A stretch of 14,391 nucleotides of DNA from Promethearchaeota archaeon (GTDB lineage Archaea; Asgardarchaeota; Lokiarchaeia; Sigynarchaeales; MK-D1): positions 1 to 14,391 of the forward strand of contig JAEOTN010000540.1 of NCBI GenBank assembly GCA_016839865.1, read 5' to 3'. The notes under the pieces were generated by a model, which saw only the letters and a list, made by a program, of their open reading frames with translations, did not search any database and was not told the origin of the DNA. How positions within the stretch are numbered: position 1 is the first letter of the stretch; the number at the start of each line of letters is the position of its first letter. The translations under genes were made by a program, and so were the position numbers. Below, in pieces: positions 12,383 to 14,391 of this stretch.

Positions 12383-12618
12383 TGATTCTTATGAAGTTCA
12401 AAACCATATTTGTTATGTGTAAAAAATGCGGTACTCGCATTCAGATAAAGATCCGAAGAGATATTGAATTTCCTGAGCATTCAGACCTTTATTGGGTAGT
12501 CCATGCTCATGGTAACTTGGATGGAGACGCACATGCATTGATTATAGAAGTAGATCGGAACCTAAACGTGAGAAACACTCGAGTTTCTGACGAGTTTTAT
12601 TTTACTTATGATATTTGA
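12382..12618 (+). CDS. Small CxxC/HH putative zinc protein, paralog A
   Basis: This 78-residue protein of unknown function has a CKKC knuckle (C13, C16), H41/H43 in VVHAHGN, H51 in DAHAL, and a DRNLNVRNTR motif. The same order occurs in the next gene, and the distance from the second Cys to the first shared His is 27 in both. The two are therefore diverged tandem paralogs that probably share a CCHH metal site. The ATG at 12382 overlaps the upstream TAA by one base (TAATG), which implies coupled translation. Internal ATGs at codons 4 and 12 (the latter right before CKKC) are alternative starts. The name describes what is visible only; no catalytic motif is seen. Association with the roadblock-like protein is by operon context. 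Confidence 0.75.
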   Translation: MILMKFKTIFVMCKKCGTRIQIKIRRDIEFPEHSDLYWVVHAHGNLDGDAHALIIEVDRNLNVRNTRVSDEFYFTYDI

Positions 12619-12632
12619 AAATTGAGGAAACA

Positions 12633-12947
12633 ATGGCCAATCCCACTGATAAAGATCTAGGAATCCCTGAAGTCCCGATGAAGAAAGCTATTGTTGTGAG
12701 AAAGGGAAAACTACGAAAAGACACTGATACCACGAAATTCGTGCTAATTGAATGTCAAATATGTAATGAGACCATAAATATGCCAATTCCGCGGAAAATC
12801 ATTCAAGAATCTCCTTTACCAGTGACCGATGTGACATATGTACATGGTGATCCGGAACATGCATTAACAGCTCAATTAGACAGAGATTTTGCAGTCCGAC
12901 GTAGACGAGCTAGTGTCGTTGTATACGAAAAAGATTATGAAGAATAG
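12633..12947 (+). CDS. Small CxxC/HH putative zinc protein, paralog B
   Basis: From ATG 12633 this is a 104-residue protein. An extra basic N-terminal part (about 1-38, KKAIVVRKGKLRKD) precedes CQIC (C41, C44), YVHGD (H71), EHAL (H76) and DRDFAVRRRRAS. It aligns along this core with the preceding 78-aa protein: CxxC, an Ile-rich strand with R and I, a Tyr-x-x-His or Val-His-x-His-Gly motif, HAL, and DR-x-x-x-VR. The frame also opens upstream at TTG 12615, but TGAGGA at 12623-12628 sits a few bases before ATG 12633 and favours that start. It ends the operon and overlaps the convergent DUF84 gene by 13 bp. The function is unknown; a metal-stabilised binding module is inferred. Confidence 0.78.
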   Translation: MANPTDKDLGIPEVPMKKAIVVRKGKLRKDTDTTKFVLIECQICNETINMPIPRKIIQESPLPVTDVTYVHGDPEHALTAQLDRDFAVRRRRASVVVYEKDYEE

Positions 12948-13522
12948 CGGTCTGGGCATTTTAATGGTAGTAATGCCATGATTACACTATACTTCAGAAT
13001 TTCAGCACGATAAAGCGTATTTTTTGAAAGAAAACCTATCGCACCTTCGTGTTCTTTTGTATTTGGAATCCCGCTCAGATCTGCAATTATGGTTCCAATT
13101 TCATGATATGTGGTGTCTTTCAGTAATTCATGAACAATAGATTGTGGGTATTCGAAAGCTGGACCACAACCTATACTGAAATCATTATTATTATTGTAGA
13201 TAGCACAGAACTGGAAATCCATATATCCTGTGTTACTTAAGGGAACTGGGACCATCCCTGCTTCTATCCCAACTCCTATTGATTTTTCTTGATTAGGTTT
13301 AATCCCAAATACTTCTGAAAACGCTGCATTTGCCCGAGATTTTGCTCCTCGAATCGTAGCTTCAAAACCATATGGTTGAACACCAACTCCTGACTCTACT
13401 TGAACGGGAAATAAACTATATTCAGAATCCGGGAATAATGTTGAAAAAGCTAGTTCTACAGCATGAATCTTAGCCTTATTTTGCGAACCAATAGCTATCT
13501 GAAACACATCTTGCGTTTTCAT
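12935..13522 (-). CDS. DUF84 inosine/xanthosine triphosphatase (YjjX-like)
   Basis: The family hydrolyses non-canonical purine triphosphates (ITP, XTP), keeping them out of nucleic acids. The 195-residue protein shows the opening IAIGSQNKAKIHAVE (residues 9-23), the GVGVQPYGFEATIRGAKSRA stretch (45-64), GVGIEAGM (83-90) with the active-site Glu, and GAIGFLSKNTLYRAE (160-174). All are typical of DUF84. Length is normal. The ATG at 13520-13522 is preceded by a TTTATTTATT TATA-like element about 24 nt upstream, so a leaderless mRNA separate from valS is possible. It begins 32 bp behind valS on the same strand and its end overlaps the convergent small zinc gene by 13 bp. Confidence 0.88.
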   Translation of the reverse strand: MKTQDVFQIAIGSQNKAKIHAVELAFSTLFPDSEYSLFPVQVESGVGVQPYGFEATIRGAKSRANAAFSEVFGIKPNQEKSIGVGIEAGMVPVPLSNTGYMDFQFCAIYNNNNDFSIGCGPAFEYPQSIVHELLKDTTYHEIGTIIADLSGIPNTKEHEGAIGFLSKNTLYRAEILKYSVIMALLPLKCPDRYSS

Positions 13523-13540
13523 AACCTAGAACATTTAGAA

Positions 13541-13552
13541 TAAATAAATAAA
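13541..13552 (-). promoter_or_regulatory. TATA-like promoter of the DUF84 gene
   Basis: The minus strand reads CTTTATTTATTTATTC between valS and the DUF84 gene. The element is centred about 24 nt before the ATG at 13522, close to leaderless spacing. The same A/T-rich sequence could also weaken or end valS transcription. Confidence 0.4.
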
Positions 13553-13554
13553 GC

Positions 13555-14391
13555 TTATGTGAGGTGGTGCATTTCCACAAGTTCTTTCTTAAAGGGAGTG
13601 AGTTCTTTAGGAATTTCTCGTTTAATTTCTTCCTTCTTGGAAATGTTGTTATCAGTTTTTTCTTTCCATATCGCAGCATTGAATTCCGTGAGTGGTTTTG
13701 TATAATCTCTATAAGATGCTGTTTCATCTTTTAACACTGGTTTCGAAAACCGAGTGAATTGAATGTTTTTCCCATAAATCTCATCATACAACTTGTATGT
13801 TAAGAATGGAATAATAGGATGAAATAACTTAAGAACGGCTTTCAAACACACATGAAGAGTAGCCCATACGGCTTTATCTCCTTCATAAGCTCGACCTTTC
13901 GTCATCTCTAGGTAATGATTCGCAAACATATTAACAAAGAAATTTCGAACCACTTGTAGGGGGACAATAAAATCAAAATCTGCATATCCTTTTACTGCAG
14001 TTCTGATACACTGATTCAATTCTGACAAGATCCACTTATCAACAGGTCTTAGGTTAACAGATTTTATGGAACGAGATTTATCTGGAAACATCGAAGTAAA
14101 TTTTGCTATGTTAAAGAATTTAGTGAGGATTTTTCGATTATTAGCAATTTTTTCTTCGTCAATACGAAAATCTTCTCCTACATGTGAGATTGCTGCTGCA
14201 GAATACCGAAATGCATCAACGCCATAGTTATTGATGATAACATCAGGATAAATAACATTTCCTAGACTTTTCGACATCTTTCGACCCGATTTATCCATTC
14301 CTAAACCAGAGATCCACACATGAGTAAAAGGTTTGTGATTGAATAACAGACGATTCTTCAAAATAGTGTAATATAACCATGTACGAACAAT
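13555..14391 (-). CDS. valS: Valyl-tRNA synthetase, C-terminal part (N-terminus off window)
   Basis: The enzyme charges tRNA-Val. The frame is open to the window edge and gives 278 residues: the first ten (IVRTWLYYTI) lie before the internal TTG at 14361, so 14361 is not the start. IVRTWLYYT followed by GMDKSGRKMSKSLGN (KMSKS at visible residues 38-42) is the end of the class Ia catalytic domain. YYLEMxKxRxYxGD-like text (HYLEMTKGRAYEGD) in the anticodon-binding domain separates ValRS from IleRS and LeuRS. The C-terminus LTEFNAAIWKEK...ELTPFKKELVEMH is that of archaeal ValRS, which lack the long bacterial coiled coil, so this end is complete. About two thirds of the gene is missing upstream. 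It is followed by DUF84 on the same strand. Confidence 0.93.
   Translation of the reverse strand: MVRTWLYYTILKNRLLFNHKPFTHVWISGLGMDKSGRKMSKSLGNVIYPDVIINNYGVDAFRYSAAAISHVGEDFRIDEEKIANNRKILTKFFNIAKFTSMFPDKSRSIKSVNLRPVDKWILSELNQCIRTAVKGYADFDFIVPLQVVRNFFVNMFANHYLEMTKGRAYEGDKAVWATLHVCLKAVLKLFHPIIPFLTYKLYDEIYGKNIQFTRFSKPVLKDETASYRDYTKPLTEFNAAIWKEKTDNNISKKEEIKREIPKELTPFKKELVEMHHLT

Noticed and set aside
12135..12422. 95-codon plus-strand open frame overlapping the roadblock-like gene
   Set aside because: It lies in another frame of the roadblock-like gene and its coupled neighbour, both better supported by composition, overlap and motifs.
13476..13727. 83-codon minus-strand open frame
   Set aside because: A frame shadow over the end of valS and the start of the DUF84 gene, with no motif of its own.
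14359..14361. TTG at 14361 as start of a short synthetase gene
   Set aside because: The frame continues to the window edge with IVRTWLYYTI, the conserved ValRS sequence before KMSKS, so the gene is simply cut by the window.

Overview
The window reads as chromosomal DNA of an AT-rich archaeon. Supporting signs are a TFB, an RNA polymerase subunit P (Rpb12-like), an aIF1/SUI1 protein, TATA boxes placed for leaderless mRNAs, and an archaeal-type ValRS C-terminus. A Rab/Ras-like small GTPase with the sequence style of Asgard archaea (WDFAGEERF switch II, GTKYD) and a roadblock-like protein make an Asgard (Promethearchaeota) genome the best inference. I cannot place it below that level from this window.

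Layout. 1-1141 (minus): a partial zinc-ribbon protein behind a DUF72/YecE gene. 1242-2216 (plus): 2-dehydropantoate 2-reductase for CoA synthesis, convergent with the small GTPase (minus), the two sharing an 8-bp palindrome that carries both stop codons. About 2926-4468: a tnpB-only IS200/IS605-type element with similar hairpins at both ends and intact RuvC residues. 4534-7664 (minus): an AbrB-PhoU regulator and a large PUA / PAPS-reductase-like / ferredoxin fusion. 7703-8971 (plus): an HD phosphohydrolase, divergent from the fusion gene. 9052-11004: an information-processing block made of aIF1, an unknown 156-aa protein, RpoP (50 aa) and convergent TFB. 11198-12947 (plus): a zinc-finger protein, then a three-gene operon of a roadblock-like protein and two small paralogous CxxC/HH proteins. 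12935-14391 (minus): a DUF84 inosine/xanthosine triphosphatase and the C-terminal third of valyl-tRNA synthetase, running off the window.

Most housekeeping genes are intact and tightly packed. Many promoter-proximal genes have a TATA box about 25-30 nt before the start codon, as for leaderless mRNAs, while internal operon genes have Shine-Dalgarno-like sites. The most interesting points are: (i) the aIF1 gene, whose conserved N-terminal zinc knuckle can only be reached from a non-canonical start, best AUA at 9052; (ii) the roadblock-like plus twin small zinc protein operon; (iii) the APS-reductase-like fusion that keeps cluster cysteines but has no catalytic-tail cysteine; and (iv) the apparently intact TnpB element.
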